The notes beneath the pieces were generated by a model that saw nothing but the letters and a program-made list of their open reading frames with translations, was not told the DNA's origin and did no database searches. Made by a program: the position numbers and the translations under genes. Below, in pieces: positions 37,258 through 46,721 of a stretch of 64,000 nucleotides of DNA (position 1 is its first letter; each line of letters opens with the position of its first letter). The DNA is from Gammaproteobacteria bacterium UBA2679 (lineage in GTDB: Bacteria > Pseudomonadota > Gammaproteobacteria > Pseudomonadales > Oleiphilaceae), in the NCBI GenBank assembly GCA_002354735.1, contig DEMD01000007.1, forward strand, positions 212,161-276,160, read 5' to 3'.

Positions 37258-37710
37258 TCAGAGGTTGCTGGTGGCAAAATTGCCGATCAGCTTTTCGAGG
37301 TTGAGGGCACTTTGCGTGTTCTCGATATAATCACCCTCAGCGAGGGTATCAGGATCACCGCCAATGGCGATGTTCAGGTACTTCTCACCAAGTAGCCCAG
37401 CGGTGCTCACAACGGCCACACTATCGCGTGATATATAATCTACGTCGGCATCGAGCTCCATGGCTACTCGTGCTTTTACCGATTTCGGATCCAGCTTGAT
37501 TTCAGTGATCTGGCCTATGGTCACGCCTGCCATCGAAACCTTGCCACGTTCACGCAGGCCACCGATATCGTTGAATTCCGCATAAATGGTGTAGGTCGAA
37601 TCAGCTGGACTGAGACTCAGGCCACTGATGCGTACCGCCAGCAGAAATAATGCGCCTATGCCGAGCAGCATGAAAAGGCCTACGCCAATTTCGATAGTTC
37701 GCATTTGCAT
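37258..37710 (-). CDS. mlaD: MCE-domain phospholipid transport protein MlaD
   Basis: 150 residues. One N-terminal membrane helix (VGLFMLLGIGALFLLAV) is followed by a single MCE domain with YAEFNDIGGLRERGKVSMAGVTIGQI and GLLGEKYLNI. It forms the hexameric periplasmic ring of the Mla system. It directly abuts mlaE. Confidence 0.96.
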   Translation of the reverse strand: MQMRTIEIGVGLFMLLGIGALFLLAVRISGLSLSPADSTYTIYAEFNDIGGLRERGKVSMAGVTIGQITEIKLDPKSVKARVAMELDADVDYISRDSVAVVSTAGLLGEKYLNIAIGGDPDTLAEGDYIENTQSALNLEKLIGNFATSNL

Positions 37711-38502
37711 TTACAGATCTCCAAACATGACGGCGGTCAGAATAAAATCAAGCGCGAGCACACTGAGCGAAGAGTACACCACCGTACGGGTAGTTGCCGC
37801 ACTGATACCCTCCGAGGTCGGGACCGAGTCGTAGCCTTGATAGACAGCAATCCAGCTGCACACGAATCCGAATACAAGGCTCTTGATCACGCCGTTGAGC
37901 ACATCTTCCCTGAAGTCCACCGAAGCCTGCATATTACTCCAGAACGACCCTTCATATACGCCCAGCCAGTCCACACCGACCATCATGCCGCCCCAGACGC
38001 CTACGACGCTGAAAATTGCGGCCAGAATGGGCATGCTGATGAAGCCGCCGATGAGACGCGGTGCAATCACGTAGCGCAGCGGATCCACGCCCATCATTTC
38101 GAGGCTGCTGAGCTGTTCAGTCGTTTTCATGAGCCCTATTTCAGCAGTCAATGCACTACCCGCCCTGCCTGCGAACAGCAGCGCCGTCACCACCGGCCCC
38201 AGCTCCCGCACGAGCGTCAGCGCGATCATCTGACCAATGGCCTGTTCCGAGCCGTAGTCGACCAGGATAGTATAACCCTGAAGCCCGAGCACCATGCCGA
38301 TGAAGAGTCCGCTGACGATAATGATGAGCAGCGATAGCACACCGGTCTGCCAGATCTGTCTGGCCAGCAATGGCATGCCTTTCATCGATGGCCAGTTCCA
38401 CAGCGTCTGGATCAGAAACACACCGGATCGGCCAAATGAGGACAAGGATGTGAGACCGGAATGGCCGAGCTTCTGAATCCTTCCGATAAGCTGACTAAGC
38501 AT
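37711..38502 (-). CDS. mlaE: ABC transporter permease MlaE
   Basis: 263 residues, five to six membrane segments, MlaE/YrbE fold with [21 protein letters not shown] and [14 protein letters not shown]. It forms the membrane channel of the phospholipid transporter. I chose ATG 38502; a GTG at 38511 is in frame but has no better ribosome site. It overlaps mlaF by 8 bases. Confidence 0.96.
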   Translation of the reverse strand: MLSQLIGRIQKLGHSGLTSLSSFGRSGVFLIQTLWNWPSMKGMPLLARQIWQTGVLSLLIIIVSGLFIGMVLGLQGYTILVDYGSEQAIGQMIALTLVRELGPVVTALLFAGRAGSALTAEIGLMKTTEQLSSLEMMGVDPLRYVIAPRLIGGFISMPILAAIFSVVGVWGGMMVGVDWLGVYEGSFWSNMQASVDFREDVLNGVIKSLVFGFVCSWIAVYQGYDSVPTSEGISAATTRTVVYSSLSVLALDFILTAVMFGDL

Positions 38503-39319
38503 TCCGAGCACCGGCAGACAGCAAATCAGCCTTGTAGTCCGGCGCAGGGTAATGGAAAGATACCGGCCCGTCAGGCAGCCCGTTGAGAAACTGCTTCACG
38601 AACTCGTTACCTTCTGTCTTCAGATACTGAGGCGCACCCTGCCCCATCAATTTGCCATCGGCGATGATGCACAGATGATCTGCAATACTCATGGTTTCCT
38701 GAATATCATGGGACACCAGAATCGTCGTGAGACCAACCGCATCGTTGAGTAACCGAATAAGCTTGACGATCACGCCCATCGCAATGGGATCCTGCCCGGT
38801 GAAGGGCTCATCGTACATGATGATATCCGGGTCGAGCGCGATGCTGCGCGCCAGTGCGGCACGCCGGGCCATGCCGCCCGACAGTTCGCTTGGCATCAGA
38901 TCCCGTGCGCCCCGCAGGCCCACCGCGTTGAGCTTCATCAGGACGATGTCCCGGATCATGTCGTTATTGAGAGCGGTATGGGCACGCAGTGGGAAGGCGA
39001 CGTTTTCGAATACGGTAAGATCACTGAATAGCGCACCCGACTGGAACAGCATACCCATCCGCGTTCGCATATCGTAAAGCTTCGCTCTGGACATCTCGTT
39101 AACAGTGATGCCATCGAAGATCACTTTCCCGCTTTCGGGTTTGATCTGGCCGCCGATCAACTTCAGTAGTGTCGTCTTGCCTGTGCCGCTGGGACCCATG
39201 ATGCCAGTGATCTTGCCTCGCGGCGCGTACAGACTGATGTTATCGAAAATCAGCCGATCACCACGGCGAAAGCTCATGTTCTCGATACTGACGAGATGCT
39301 CTTCTGACAGAACGGTCAC
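38495..39319 (-). CDS. mlaF: ABC transporter ATPase MlaF
   Basis: 274 residues. Walker [10 protein letters not shown] (residues 42-50), signature [13 protein letters not shown], and Walker [14 protein letters not shown] are complete. It energises phospholipid movement to keep outer-membrane lipid asymmetry. The GTG start has AGGA directly before it, which is tight, but the N-terminal length matches MlaF from E. coli as I recall it. First gene of mlaFEDCB; divergent from kdsD. Confidence 0.96.
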   Translation of the reverse strand: MTVLSEEHLVSIENMSFRRGDRLIFDNISLYAPRGKITGIMGPSGTGKTTLLKLIGGQIKPESGKVIFDGITVNEMSRAKLYDMRTRMGMLFQSGALFSDLTVFENVAFPLRAHTALNNDMIRDIVLMKLNAVGLRGARDLMPSELSGGMARRAALARSIALDPDIIMYDEPFTGQDPIAMGVIVKLIRLLNDAVGLTTILVSHDIQETMSIADHLCIIADGKLMGQGAPQYLKTEGNEFVKQFLNGLPDGPVSFHYPAPDYKADLLSAGARNA

Positions 39320-39359
39320 TCCTGGTTAAATCGAGGCGGGAAGATATATTTTCTGATTC

Positions 39360-39368
39360 TGATACACT
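39360..39368 (+). promoter_or_regulatory. Candidate extended -10 promoter of kdsD
   Basis: TGATACACT: a TG dinucleotide one base before the -10-like TACACT, in the 133-base gap between mlaF and kdsD. No good -35 hexamer is at normal spacing, which extended -10 promoters tolerate. Confidence 0.35.
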
Positions 39369-39452
39369 ATCGCCAGAGCCGATACGGCCGCGAAAATTTC
39401 CCTGCAGCGACAACCCTGTCAGCTGCCGCCAGTCATTACCGTTGGAAACTCT

Positions 39453-40466
39453 ATGGCACATACGACCCCGACACAAGAGTCGATTGCTGCGGGCTTTGAT
39501 TTCCTCGCAGCCGGCATCCGTACGATGGAGACCGAGCGTGACGCAATCGCCGAACTTATCCTGCGCCAGAAACAACAACGCGAAGGCTTCACGACAGCCT
39601 GTGAGTTGATGCTGGCATGCCGTGGCCGAGTCGTGGTCACCGGCATGGGCAAGTCAGGCCATATTGGCAACAAGATAGCAGCCACCCTCGCATCTACTGG
39701 CACCCCAAGCTTCTTCGTGCACCCTGGCGAAGCGAGTCATGGCGACCTCGGCATGATCACCAAAGACGATGTCGTGATTGCCATTTCGAACTCCGGCAAC
39801 ACGGCCGAAATCATCAGCATATTGCCACTCATCAAACGCATGAGCATTCCGCTGATCACCCTCACCGGCAACGCCCGCTCACAAATGGCGGCGCTGGCCG
39901 ACGTCAATCTCGACACCAGTGTCAGCAAGGAAGCCTGTCCCCTTGGGCTGGCACCAACTTCGAGCACTACCGTCACTTTGGTGCTGGGCGATGCGCTGGC
40001 CGTTGCATTGCTGGAAGCCAAGGGCTTCAGTGAAGAGGATTTCGCCTTTTCGCATCCTGGCGGTGCGCTGGGCCGGCGCCTGCTGCTGAAGGTTGCCGAC
40101 ATCATGCATGATGGCCCCCGAATTCCGGCCGTCAGCGAATCTGCCAGCATGTCGGACTGTCTGCTCGAAATGACCCGACAGGGCCTCGGCATGGCCTGCA
40201 TCGTCGATTCGGAGTTCAGACTGCTGGGCATCTTTACCGATGGCGACCTTCGACGCGCGCTCGAGAGCAGGGTCGATATACACAAGGCTCACCTCGCAGA
40301 TATCATGACGGTGAAGTGCACCACGATTGCGGCTGATATGCTGGCTGCGAAAGCACTTGCCATCATGGATGAAAAGAAGATCAATGCCCTTCCTGTCGTT
40401 GCCGATGATCGCAAACTCATCGGCGCCCTGAACATGCACGACCTGCTTCGCGCAGGCGTCGTTTGA
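39453..40466 (+). CDS. kdsD: D-arabinose-5-phosphate isomerase KdsD
   Basis: 337 residues. An N-terminal SIS domain (VVVTGMGKSGHIGNKIAATLASTG) and two C-terminal CBS domains (about residues 210-330) give the full KdsD layout. It isomerises ribulose 5-phosphate to arabinose 5-phosphate, the first step to Kdo for lipid A. It is the first gene of the rightward kds-lpt-rpoN run. Confidence 0.96.
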   Translation: MAHTTPTQESIAAGFDFLAAGIRTMETERDAIAELILRQKQQREGFTTACELMLACRGRVVVTGMGKSGHIGNKIAATLASTGTPSFFVHPGEASHGDLGMITKDDVVIAISNSGNTAEIISILPLIKRMSIPLITLTGNARSQMAALADVNLDTSVSKEACPLGLAPTSSTTVTLVLGDALAVALLEAKGFSEEDFAFSHPGGALGRRLLLKVADIMHDGPRIPAVSESASMSDCLLEMTRQGLGMACIVDSEFRLLGIFTDGDLRRALESRVDIHKAHLADIMTVKCTTIAADMLAAKALAIMDEKKINALPVVADDRKLIGALNMHDLLRAGVV

Positions 40467-40492
40467 ATACCCGTCTTCCGGTGAATGAAGCT

Positions 40493-41014
40493 ATGACAAA
40501 TAAAGAGTCTCGACCTATCCGCCTGCTCGCCCTGGATGTGGATGGCGTTCTCACCGACGGCAAATTGCTGTTCACGCCCGAGGGTGAGGAGCTCAAACGC
40601 TTCTGCACGCTCGATGGGCAGGGCATTCGGCATTTGCAGCGTGCAGGCATAGCCGTAGCGATCGTGACTGGTCGTCGTGCCGCTGCCACAGAACGTCGTG
40701 CCAAGGATCTGGATATCGTTCTGCTATTACAGGGTCGGGTCGACAAACACCAGGCACTGCTGGAAATCTGTGAAGAACAACAGATCGACATATCCGAAGT
40801 TGCGTACGTGGGCGACGACCTGCCTGACCTCAGCGCCATACAGGCGTGCGGATTTGGTGTCGCAGTGGCAAATGCCCATGCCTTCGTGCGGCAGCACGCC
40901 GACTATGTCACGATCGCTCATGGTGGCGAGGGCGCCGTACGAGAAGTCTGTGACCTTCTGCTCGAACGTATGGGCCTCCTCGACTCAGTGCAACAGAGCT
41001 ATCTGCTCACCTGA
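40493..41014 (+). CDS. kdsC: 3-deoxy-D-manno-octulosonate 8-phosphate phosphatase KdsC
   Basis: 173 residues, the usual length. HAD motif I LALDVDGVLTDGKL carries the two aspartates, motif II is VTGRR, and motif IV is YVGDDLPDL. It removes the phosphate from Kdo-8-P. I chose ATG 40493 rather than a TTG at 40463 that overlaps kdsD, because the added residues are not part of the family. The gap to kdsD is 26 bases. Confidence 0.95.
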   Translation: MTNKESRPIRLLALDVDGVLTDGKLLFTPEGEELKRFCTLDGQGIRHLQRAGIAVAIVTGRRAAATERRAKDLDIVLLLQGRVDKHQALLEICEEQQIDISEVAYVGDDLPDLSAIQACGFGVAVANAHAFVRQHADYVTIAHGGEGAVREVCDLLLERMGLLDSVQQSYLLT

Positions 41015-41044
41015 GCGAAGCAGCAGGAACGAGAGGGCCTTCGA

Positions 41045-41650
41045 ATGACTTTACGGGAGATGGCTGCCAATGCGGCCAGGTCGAAGCGCCTGCTTTTTGC
41101 AGTGGTGCTCATCGCAGTCACGGCCGCTCTCTGGTATCAGGCCTTCAACGATGAAGCCGTCGAAGTCGTGCGGCTGGCGGACGACGCTGAGCCGGACGCC
41201 TTCATTATTCAGGCGAGCTATCGTACCTACAACCTGGCTGGCATGCTTGAAAGCCGGCTGGAAAGCGTGCGGGCCGAACAATTCGCCGATACCGACATCG
41301 GCATTCTGTCGCTGCCGCGGCTGGACATCTATGAGGAAGCAGGCGAACGGAACTTCTGGCATATGAGCGCAGACAGGGGCACTTATGATGCCCGCTATTC
41401 GGTACTCACACTCGACCAGAACGTGGAGATCCTCGGCAGCACGCTGGAGAACCAGCCAATACGCATCCTCACGTCTGGCCTCGTCTACACCATGGGCGAC
41501 GAGCATGTGAAAACAAATAATGCTGTTGAGGTGATCTCTGGTTCTGATAGGATTCAAGGCACTGGCATGGAACTTGATATGCAAAAAAGGGCAGTAGAAT
41601 TGAAGCAGGATGTACGCGCAATCTATCAGGCAAGACCGGCTTATGAGTAA
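41045..41650 (+). CDS. lptC: LPS export protein LptC
   Basis: 201 residues. One N-terminal membrane helix (LLFAVVLIAVTAALWYQAF) anchors a periplasmic beta-jellyroll with QNVEILGSTLENQPIRILTSGL. It links the LptB2FG transporter to LptA. GAGAGGG lies upstream of the ATG. It overlaps lptA by 8 bases. Confidence 0.93.
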   Translation: MTLREMAANAARSKRLLFAVVLIAVTAALWYQAFNDEAVEVVRLADDAEPDAFIIQASYRTYNLAGMLESRLESVRAEQFADTDIGILSLPRLDIYEEAGERNFWHMSADRGTYDARYSVLTLDQNVEILGSTLENQPIRILTSGLVYTMGDEHVKTNNAVEVISGSDRIQGTGMELDMQKRAVELKQDVRAIYQARPAYE

Positions 41651-42215
41651 GTTCATACGCGGAATTTACGGGGCCCTACAGGTAAGCCTGGCGCTCGCGT
41701 TATCGAGTGCCGGCGGCCCCGTTGCAGCGTTTGACATGACCTTGCAGAGTCGCGAGCCGATCAGGATACAGGCTGACACCGCGGAGCTCGATGAGCTCAA
41801 GGGCGTCGCCACCTACAAGGGTGATGTCGTGATCAGCCAGGGTCAGTCGCTTATCGAAGCGAGTCGTATCACCGTGTACACCTCGGGTGGCCGGGGAATC
41901 AGCCGACTCGACGCGGTTGGCACACCTGCCCACCTGAAGCAGTACAGTGAAGAAGACCAGACGGAAACCAATGCCTACGCCAAGCGTATTGATTACAGGC
42001 GCGACCAGAATCAGGTCGCGCTCCGTGGTAGCGCCCGACTGGAACAGAATTCGAGCATATTTCAGGGGGAAGAGATTCTGTACGATACCGTAAGCCAGAT
42101 CGTCAATGCGCGGTCGTCCGACGACAAGGAAAAGAAGCAGCGGGTCGAGATGGTCTACTTCCCGGAGAACCCGGATGAAACCAGCGAGACTCCAGATAAC
42201 GCCGGTCAGAACTAG
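41643..42215 (+). CDS. lptA: LPS transport periplasmic bridge protein LptA
   Basis: 190 residues. A signal peptide ([18 protein letters not shown]) is followed by the OstA domain: [29 protein letters not shown]. LptA polymers carry LPS across the periplasm. I chose ATG 41643; a longer frame to 41610 lies inside lptC and spoils the signal peptide. Confidence 0.95.
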   Translation: MSKFIRGIYGALQVSLALALSSAGGPVAAFDMTLQSREPIRIQADTAELDELKGVATYKGDVVISQGQSLIEASRITVYTSGGRGISRLDAVGTPAHLKQYSEEDQTETNAYAKRIDYRRDQNQVALRGSARLEQNSSIFQGEEILYDTVSQIVNARSSDDKEKKQRVEMVYFPENPDETSETPDNAGQN

Positions 42216-42232
42216 GCGGGCGGCGGCATATC

Positions 42233-42958
42233 ATGAAGAGACTCGCGGCAGATAATCTGTCCAAGGCATACAAGAAGCGTCCGGTCGTGAAGGATGTCTC
42301 ACTCGAGGTATTTTCAGGTGAGATCGTCGGTCTGCTGGGCCCGAACGGCGCCGGCAAGACCACCTGTTTCTATATGGTGGTCGGGCTGGTCGCCAGTGAC
42401 AGCGGCATCGTCAGCATCGATAACCAGGATATCACCAGCCTGTCGATGCATGGCCGCGCGAGGCGCGGCATAGGGTATCTGCCGCAGGAGGCATCGGTCT
42501 TCCGCAAGCTCAGCGTACAGAACAATATACTTGCCATACTGCAGACCCGCGGCGATCTGAACGTCAAGCAGCAGCGGGCGAAGTGTGAGGAACTGCTCCG
42601 GGAGTTTCATATCACGCATATCCGTGACAGCCTAGGGATGAGTCTTTCCGGCGGCGAACGCCGTAGAGTCGAGATTGCACGTGCACTGGCTACGGAACCG
42701 GATTTCATTCTGCTGGACGAGCCCTTTGCTGGTGTTGATCCGATTTCAGTCAATGATATCAAGCAGATCGTACAGCATCTTCAGAAACGTAGTATCGGGG
42801 TGCTGATCACCGATCATAACGTGAGGGAGACACTGGATATCTGCGAGAGAGCCTATATCGTAAGCGACGGCTATATCATCGCCAGTGGCACGCCCGACAG
42901 CATTCTGGCGAACCAGACAGTTCGAGACGTCTATTTGGGGGACCGATTCAAATTATGA
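42233..42958 (+). CDS. lptB: LPS export ABC ATPase LptB
   Basis: 241 residues. Walker [10 protein letters not shown] (36-44), signature [15 protein letters not shown], and Walker [12 protein letters not shown] are complete. Q-loop and H-loop (DHNVRET) are present. It powers LPS extraction with LptF and LptG, which are not in the window. It lies 17 bases after lptA and 88 bases before rpoN. Confidence 0.98.
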   Translation: MKRLAADNLSKAYKKRPVVKDVSLEVFSGEIVGLLGPNGAGKTTCFYMVVGLVASDSGIVSIDNQDITSLSMHGRARRGIGYLPQEASVFRKLSVQNNILAILQTRGDLNVKQQRAKCEELLREFHITHIRDSLGMSLSGGERRRVEIARALATEPDFILLDEPFAGVDPISVNDIKQIVQHLQKRSIGVLITDHNVRETLDICERAYIVSDGYIIASGTPDSILANQTVRDVYLGDRFKL

Positions 42959-43046
42959 GAATAAGTACTCTGCAGACCTATAGCCCGTACTCAGCCAATC
43001 TAACGGGCAACGTTAGCGGCCGCTTCTTCAGAAGGCCCCAGCGCTA

Positions 43047-44585
43047 ATGGTGATGAAGACCTCTTTACAGCTCAAGATGGGGCAGCATCTCACGATGACC
43101 CCGCAGTTGCAGCAAGCCATCAAGCTCCTGCAGCTGTCTACCCTGGACCTTCAACAGGAAATACAGCAGGCGCTCGACTCTAATCCTATGCTGGAGCTGG
43201 AGGAGGACGACCACGATCGCGGACCGGAGCGCCTCGAGTCCGACCGGAATGCCGAGCGTGATTCCGAAATTCGCAGTGATGCAAGCGAAACCATGGAGGC
43301 CACCGAGCGTCAGGATTCCCTGGACACCATTCCTGAAGACCTACCGGTCGACACCGCATGGGAGGACGTCTACCAGAGCAACACGAGTAGCAGCTCAGGC
43401 TCAGGCTCAGGCGGCGATGACGATTTCGACTTCGAAAGCCGGAACTCGCGCGCTGAAAGTCTGCAGGATCACCTGCTCTGGCAGCTCAACCTCTGCCCAA
43501 TGAGCGATACCGACCGCCTGATAGCACACTCGATAGTCGATGCAGTCAATGATGACGGCTATCTCACCCAGACCCTCGCCGAAATCCACGAGGGCCTGGT
43601 GGACATGCAGCAACGGATGGCGGATCGTGAAGAGATCGCGCTAGGCGATGATGAGGTCATCGAACTCGATGAGGTTCAAGCCGTACTGAAGCGTATTCAG
43701 CAGTTTGACCCGCCAGGTGTTGCGGCGCGCGATCTTCAGGAGTGCCTGCTGATCCAGCTCTTGCAGCTGCCGCCCTCGACACCCTGGCTGAATCAGGCCA
43801 AGCTGGTGATCAGCCATTACATCAACCTGCTCGGATCGCGCGATTACGCGCAGCTGATGCGCCGAAGCCGGATAAAGGAAAGTGACCTCAAGGAGGTCAT
43901 GCGGCTTATCCAGTCCTTGAATCCGCGCCCCGGTGAAGGCGTACAGACGACTGACACTGAATATGTCGTCCCGGATGTGATCGTCAAGAAGCTCAAGGAC
44001 AGATGGACGGTGGAGCTCAATCCTGAGATTGCACCACGGATTCGGGTGAATTCGACATATGCCGGTATGGTCAAGCGTGCTGATTCGAGCGCGGATAACA
44101 CCTATCTCAAGGATCAGCTGCAGGAAGCGAAGTGGTTCCTGAAGAGTCTTCAGAGCAGGAACGAAACCCTGCTGAAGGTCGCCACGAAGATCGTCGAGCA
44201 TCAGCAGGGCTTTCTGGACTATGGAGAGGAAGCCATGAAGCCGCTGGTTCTGCACGACATTGCAGAAGCCGTGGAGATGCACGAGTCGACCATTTCGAGG
44301 GTGACCACGCAGAAATACATGCACACCCCCAGAGGTGTATTCGAATTGAAGTATTTCTTCTCGAGTCACGTTGGCACCGAAAGCGGTGGTGAGTGTTCCT
44401 CGACTGCCATCAGGGCTATCATCAAGAAGCTGGTTGCGGCCGAATCGCCAAAGAAACCGCTGAGTGACAGCAAGATCGCGTCCATACTTGCGGATCAGGG
44501 CATCAATGTTGCACGTAGAACGATAGCAAAGTACCGGGAGGCCATGTCTATACCTCCCTCAAATGAACGTAAGCGACTCATCTGA
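43047..44585 (+). CDS. rpoN: RNA polymerase sigma-54 factor RpoN
   Basis: 512 residues. Region I is [25 protein letters not shown], the acidic region II contains a Ser-Gly run ([13 protein letters not shown], encoded by a short six-base repeat), and the RpoN box [10 protein letters not shown] lies near the C-terminus. It directs polymerase to -24/-12 promoters such as the one seen before pilA here. Start ATG 43047 or 43053 are both possible; GAAGG lies 11 bases before the first. Confidence 0.98.
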   Translation: MVMKTSLQLKMGQHLTMTPQLQQAIKLLQLSTLDLQQEIQQALDSNPMLELEEDDHDRGPERLESDRNAERDSEIRSDASETMEATERQDSLDTIPEDLPVDTAWEDVYQSNTSSSSGSGSGGDDDFDFESRNSRAESLQDHLLWQLNLCPMSDTDRLIAHSIVDAVNDDGYLTQTLAEIHEGLVDMQQRMADREEIALGDDEVIELDEVQAVLKRIQQFDPPGVAARDLQECLLIQLLQLPPSTPWLNQAKLVISHYINLLGSRDYAQLMRRSRIKESDLKEVMRLIQSLNPRPGEGVQTTDTEYVVPDVIVKKLKDRWTVELNPEIAPRIRVNSTYAGMVKRADSSADNTYLKDQLQEAKWFLKSLQSRNETLLKVATKIVEHQQGFLDYGEEAMKPLVLHDIAEAVEMHESTISRVTTQKYMHTPRGVFELKYFFSSHVGTESGGECSSTAIRAIIKKLVAAESPKKPLSDSKIASILADQGINVARRTIAKYREAMSIPPSNERKRLI

Positions 44586-44624
44586 GCCGCCTGCGAATCC
44601 TGACCTACCTAAGAGGCACAGTGT

Positions 44625-44933
44625 ATGCAGTTGAACATTACCGGACAAAATATCGATTTGACCGATGCGCTCAAAAGCCATGTTGAAGCCAAATTTAACA
44701 AGCTTCAGCGTCACGTTGACTCGATCAGTAATGTACAGGTGACACTCGCAGTTGAAAAACAGCGCCAGATGGCGGAGGCTACGCTCCACATGAGCGGAAG
44801 TGACGTTCATGCAAACGCTGAGGATGTGGACATGTATACTGCTATCGATCAATTGGCCGACAAGCTCGACAGACAGGTCCTCAAGCAGAAGGAAAAACAG
44901 GTGGAGCGGAATCACGGCGTACATGCCAGATAG
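44625..44933 (+). CDS. hpf: Ribosome hibernation promoting factor, short form
   Basis: 102 residues. MQLNITGQNIDLTDALKSHVEAKFNKLQRH is the conserved start of the HPF/YfiA fold. The long-form dimerisation domain is absent, so this is the short HPF that works with RMF to make 100S dimers. AAGAGG lies 8 bases upstream. Standard position after rpoN. Confidence 0.97.
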   Translation: MQLNITGQNIDLTDALKSHVEAKFNKLQRHVDSISNVQVTLAVEKQRQMAEATLHMSGSDVHANAEDVDMYTAIDQLADKLDRQVLKQKEKQVERNHGVHAR

Positions 44934-44965
44934 CGGTCGGCCAGCCACATAGACCCACGTAAATT

Positions 44966-45439
44966 ATGAAACTTTCGGAAATTCTGGCACCGGCACTCAC
45001 CCAGCACCGGGTGAGTGCCTCCAGCAAGAAAAAAGTACTGGAACACATCGCTCACCTGGTTGCAGGGCATTACTCGTTTCTGAATGAAACAGCCCTGCTA
45101 TCCAACCTCAACAACAGGGAAAGACTCGGCAGCACGGGCATCGGCAAGGGTATTGCCATCCCGCACTGTCGACTCGAAAACTGTGACAGGGTCATCGGCG
45201 CGTTCCTTACACTTCGCAGTCCGGTCGAATTCGATGCCATCGATAACGAACCAGTCGATCTGCTTTTCGTTCTGGTCGTCCCGCAGGAGGCCACCTCAGA
45301 GCACCTCGACCTTTTGGGGCAGCTCGCGCAAAAGTTCAATGATGAAGATTTCTGTGAGGAAGTCAGAACCGCTGACAGCAGTGCACAGCTTTTCGAGCTA
45401 ATTACTCGAGAGGGAAGCAAAACCGACTCGCAAGACTGA
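44966..45439 (+). CDS. ptsN: Nitrogen PTS phosphoacceptor EIIA-Ntr
   Basis: 157 residues. The phosphorylated His67 is in KGIAIPHCRLENC. It receives phosphate from NPr and regulates potassium and nitrogen responses rather than moving sugar. No Shine-Dalgarno is clear at ATG 44966. It lies 32 bases after hpf and 9 before rapZ. Confidence 0.97.
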   Translation: MKLSEILAPALTQHRVSASSKKKVLEHIAHLVAGHYSFLNETALLSNLNNRERLGSTGIGKGIAIPHCRLENCDRVIGAFLTLRSPVEFDAIDNEPVDLLFVLVVPQEATSEHLDLLGQLAQKFNDEDFCEEVRTADSSAQLFELITREGSKTDSQD

Positions 45440-45448
45440 GGTGACTCC

Positions 45449-46309
45449 TTGAAACTGATTATCGTTAGCGGGCGCTCCGGTTCAGGCAAGAGTACTGCCC
45501 TTCACGTGCTCGAAGACCTGAGCTTCTACTGCATCGATAATCTGCCTGTGGGCCTGCTCAAGCCTCTGGTCGAAGAAGCCTTGAGCGAGGATAACAAACC
45601 AGCGCAGAATATCGCGGTCAGTATCGACGCGCGCAATCTCAACAAGGATTTTGCGAGCTTCCCCGAGATGTTCGCCGAGCTGAAATCGAAACAGGTCGAA
45701 TGTGAAATCATCTTCCTGGACGCGGATGACCAGACCCTGCTGCAGCGCTTCAACGCTACGCGCAGAAAGCATCCGCTGAGCACCAGAACGATGTCGCTGA
45801 AGGAAGCCATCAGCCACGAGACCAAGCTGCTCGAGCCGATCAGCACAATGTCCAGTCTGTATATCAACACCAGCAACCTGTCGATTTACCAGCTCAGGGA
45901 TCAGGTCAAGCTGCGGGTGAGTGGGCACAGCACGCAGGAGCTCGCCCTGCTGTTCCAGAGCTTTGGCTACAAACATGGTGTCCCATCAGACAGTGATTAT
46001 GTCTTTGATGTCCGATGCCTGCCAAACCCCTACTGGGACCCTGCTCTGCGGCGCTTCCGGGGCACTGAAGATCCGGTTATCGAATTTCTCGACAATGCGC
46101 CGGAAGTCCAGCAGATGAAGGAGGATATCTCCCGATTCCTGAAGCGATGGCTACCTGAGTTCAAAAAAAGTAATCGCACCTATCTCACGATCAGCATCGG
46201 TTGCACCGGTGGGCAGCACCGTTCGGTCTATCTCTGTGAGCAGCTGGGACGCGAGTTCAGAGATTTCTACGACAACGTTCAGATACGGCACAAGGAACTG
46301 GCTGGATAG
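45449..46309 (+). CDS. rapZ: RNase adapter RapZ
   Basis: 286 residues. Walker A GRSGSGKST (8-16), Walker B-like EIIFLDADD, and the C-terminal SIGCTGGQHRSVYL sugar-binding block. In E. coli RapZ senses GlcN6P and guides RNase E to GlmZ. The TTG start has GAGG 7 bases upstream, which fixes the start. Confidence 0.97.
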   Translation: MKLIIVSGRSGSGKSTALHVLEDLSFYCIDNLPVGLLKPLVEEALSEDNKPAQNIAVSIDARNLNKDFASFPEMFAELKSKQVECEIIFLDADDQTLLQRFNATRRKHPLSTRTMSLKEAISHETKLLEPISTMSSLYINTSNLSIYQLRDQVKLRVSGHSTQELALLFQSFGYKHGVPSDSDYVFDVRCLPNPYWDPALRRFRGTEDPVIEFLDNAPEVQQMKEDISRFLKRWLPEFKKSNRTYLTISIGCTGGQHRSVYLCEQLGREFRDFYDNVQIRHKELAG

Positions 46310-46393
46310 CAGTCAGGTGCAGTTCTCCTTTGCACAGTTTGCGTTAATTCCCAATTGCATAAGCTAGCAGCTTAACTACTCTTGTGAGCACAG

Positions 46394-46663
46394 ATGCTGA
46401 CCAGAACTGTTACCATAATCAATAAACTTGGCCTACATGCACGCGCAGCAGCAAAATTCGTCGCTGCCGCCAACCGGCACACCAGCTCGGTTCGGGTAGG
46501 CAAAGGCCAACAGTGGGCCGATGGCAAGAGCATCATGGCAGTGATGATGCTGGCAGCAAGCAAGGGCACGATGCTCGAGCTCTGTATAGACGGCGAAGAT
46601 GAAACCGAAGCCATGGCTGAAATTGTAGCGCTCATCGAAGACTATTTCGGCGAGGGCGAATAG
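46394..46663 (+). CDS. ptsO: Nitrogen PTS phosphocarrier NPr (HPr-like)
   Basis: 89 residues. His15 in NKLGLHARAAAKF is the phosphorylated residue, and KSIMAVMMLAASKG is the second conserved block. It passes phosphate from EI-Ntr to PtsN. It lies 84 bases after rapZ; ptsP is not in the window. Confidence 0.96.
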   Translation: MLTRTVTIINKLGLHARAAAKFVAAANRHTSSVRVGKGQQWADGKSIMAVMMLAASKGTMLELCIDGEDETEAMAEIVALIEDYFGEGE

Positions 46664-46721
46664 CTTCAAACGCGGTCCAGGTTCTGGCTAGCCAGCTTCA
46701 TGATTCAAACGGTAGCTCAAC

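Noticed and set aside
43000-43034. CTAACG/CGTTAG and CTTCT/AGAAG inverted repeats before rpoN
   Set aside because: Short stems with no T-run and no known operator match; kept out of the feature list.
43641-44369. 242-codon open frame opposite rpoN
   Set aside because: Antisense to a well-conserved gene with strong codon bias; product matches nothing I know.
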